5,416 bases of DNA, taken from positions 1 through 5,416 of the forward strand of contig CAAGRV010000123.1 of NCBI GenBank assembly GCA_900772745.1. Reading direction: 5' to 3'. Below the pieces are notes generated by a model. The model was not told the origin of the DNA and made no database searches. It worked only from the letters and a program-made list of their open reading frames with translations. This stretch comes from Clostridia bacterium (lineage in GTDB: Bacteria > Bacillota > Clostridia > Christensenellales > UBA3700). The translations under genes and the position numbers were made by a program. This document shows, in pieces, positions 4,724 to 5,416 of this stretch (positions are counted from its first letter, which is position 1; every line of letters starts with the position of its first letter).

Positions 4724-5416
4724 TAAACTAGCACATATCCTATTGCACGCTTGAATTTTTCGAGATATGGTCTGGCAAGTTCAGCCGCCTTATCTCTTCC
4801 CTCTCTTGCAACTTCGAGCAAGTATGCCTCGTCCGCCATCAGGGCGTCGTATTTTGCTCTGAATGGTCTTATCATCTCGATGACAGCGTCAGCAACACGA
4901 AGTTTTAGGTCACCATATCTAAAACCTTCGCACTCTGTTACAACGTCCTCGATACTCTTGCCTGTGCATACTGCCAAAATGGTAAGCAAGTTGGAAATGC
5001 CAGGTTTGTTCTCTGGGTCATAAATAATATTGGTGTCGCTGTCGGTCACTGCTTTCTTGAACTTTTTGAGAATAACTGACGGATCGTCGAGCACGCTTAC
5101 CACCGCATTTGGTGTTGGGTCGGACTTGCTCATCTTGGCGGTTGGGTCTTGCAAACTCATAATCTTTGCGCCAACCTTGTTGACCATTCCCTCAGGTACA
5201 TTGAAAATATCACCATAAATATTGTTGACTCTCACTGCAATATCACGAGCAATCTCCAAGTGTTGGAGTTGGTCTACGCCCACTGGCACAACGTTTGTAC
5301 CATAGAGCAAAATATCAGCCGCCATCAATACTGGATAGTCCATAAGTCCCATATTGATATTGTCGCTATGCTTTGCGGACTTGTCTTTGAATTGGGTCAT
5401 ACGGCTCATCTCGCCC
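4723..5416 (-). CDS. trpS: Tryptophanyl-tRNA synthetase, C-terminal part (start off window)
   Basis: This cytoplasmic class I synthetase charges tRNA-Trp with tryptophan using ATP. The visible part is about 230 residues of a protein normally near 330, and its N-terminus with the HIGH-type signature lies beyond the right edge. Numbering from the Met at 5409, which is internal (Gly-Glu precede it in frame), it shows SRMTQFKDKS (2-11), the tryptophan-pocket region YPVLMAADILLY (25-36) with VPVGVDQLQHLE (41-52), and the catalytic loop KMSKS (92-96) followed by DPTPNAV. The tail helices contain KPGISNLL and a typical MIRPFRAKYDAL segment, and the protein ends at a full-length C-terminus. It is the first visible gene of the minus-strand operon, sharing a TAATG junction with the DUF5685-type gene. 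Any T-box or promoter lies outside the window. The protein appears intact and functional. Confidence 0.96.
   Translation of the reverse strand, partial: GEMSRMTQFKDKSAKHSDNINMGLMDYPVLMAADILLYGTNVVPVGVDQLQHLEIARDIAVRVNNIYGDIFNVPEGMVNKVGAKIMSLQDPTAKMSKSDPTPNAVVSVLDDPSVILKKFKKAVTDSDTNIIYDPENKPGISNLLTILAVCTGKSIEDVVTECEGFRYGDLKLRVADAVIEMIRPFRAKYDALMADEAYLLEVAREGRDKAAELARPYLEKFKRAIGYVLV

Overview
The window looks like a piece of a low-GC Gram-positive (Clostridia-type, Firmicutes) chromosome. This rests on strong purine-rich ribosome binding sites (AAGGAG and close variants), AT-rich intergenic DNA with stem-plus-T-run terminators, and a tight pairing of a DUF5685-type gene with a divergent DnaJ-like gene, an arrangement I recognise from clostridial genomes. 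I cannot assign a genus. Nothing indicates a phage, insertion sequence, CRISPR array, tRNA or rRNA.

Right half (2648-5416, all minus strand): one tightly packed operon. In transcription order it holds the C-terminal two thirds of trpS (tryptophanyl-tRNA synthetase, start off the right edge), a DUF5685-type protein, a DnaJ-like protein that has lost the HPD motif and ends in a cysteine-rich tail, and a six-helix membrane protein. Junctions are a 1-base overlap, a 22-base overlap and a 1-base gap, so the four genes are probably co-transcribed and partly translationally coupled. A 168-base gap follows, then a strong hairpin terminator (2452-2479) that also serves the convergent gene to its left.

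Middle (1331-2409): two divergent genes about 420 bases apart. On the plus strand is an unrecognised 99-residue protein with 14 cysteines and a Gly-Thr repeat tail. On the minus strand is an ArsR-family repressor that keeps only part of the usual metal sites. A dyad with a run of eight G sits over the repressor's own promoter and looks like its operator. Repressor plus cysteine-rich protein resembles the SmtB/SmtA metal-response layout, but that link is inference.

Left part (1-1330, minus strand): arsR ends in its own terminator. Next comes a small reading frame with an excellent ribosome binding site that appears broken by a frameshift and is followed by another hairpin. Last is a secreted protein with a cysteine-peptidase-like NHCGPT motif, running off the left edge. 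It is a complete-looking reading frame of 312 codons without a stop inside the window.

The most interesting items are the divergent ArsR/cysteine-rich pair with its operator-like dyad, the DUF5685/HPD-less J-protein/membrane-protein operon, and the broken small gene.
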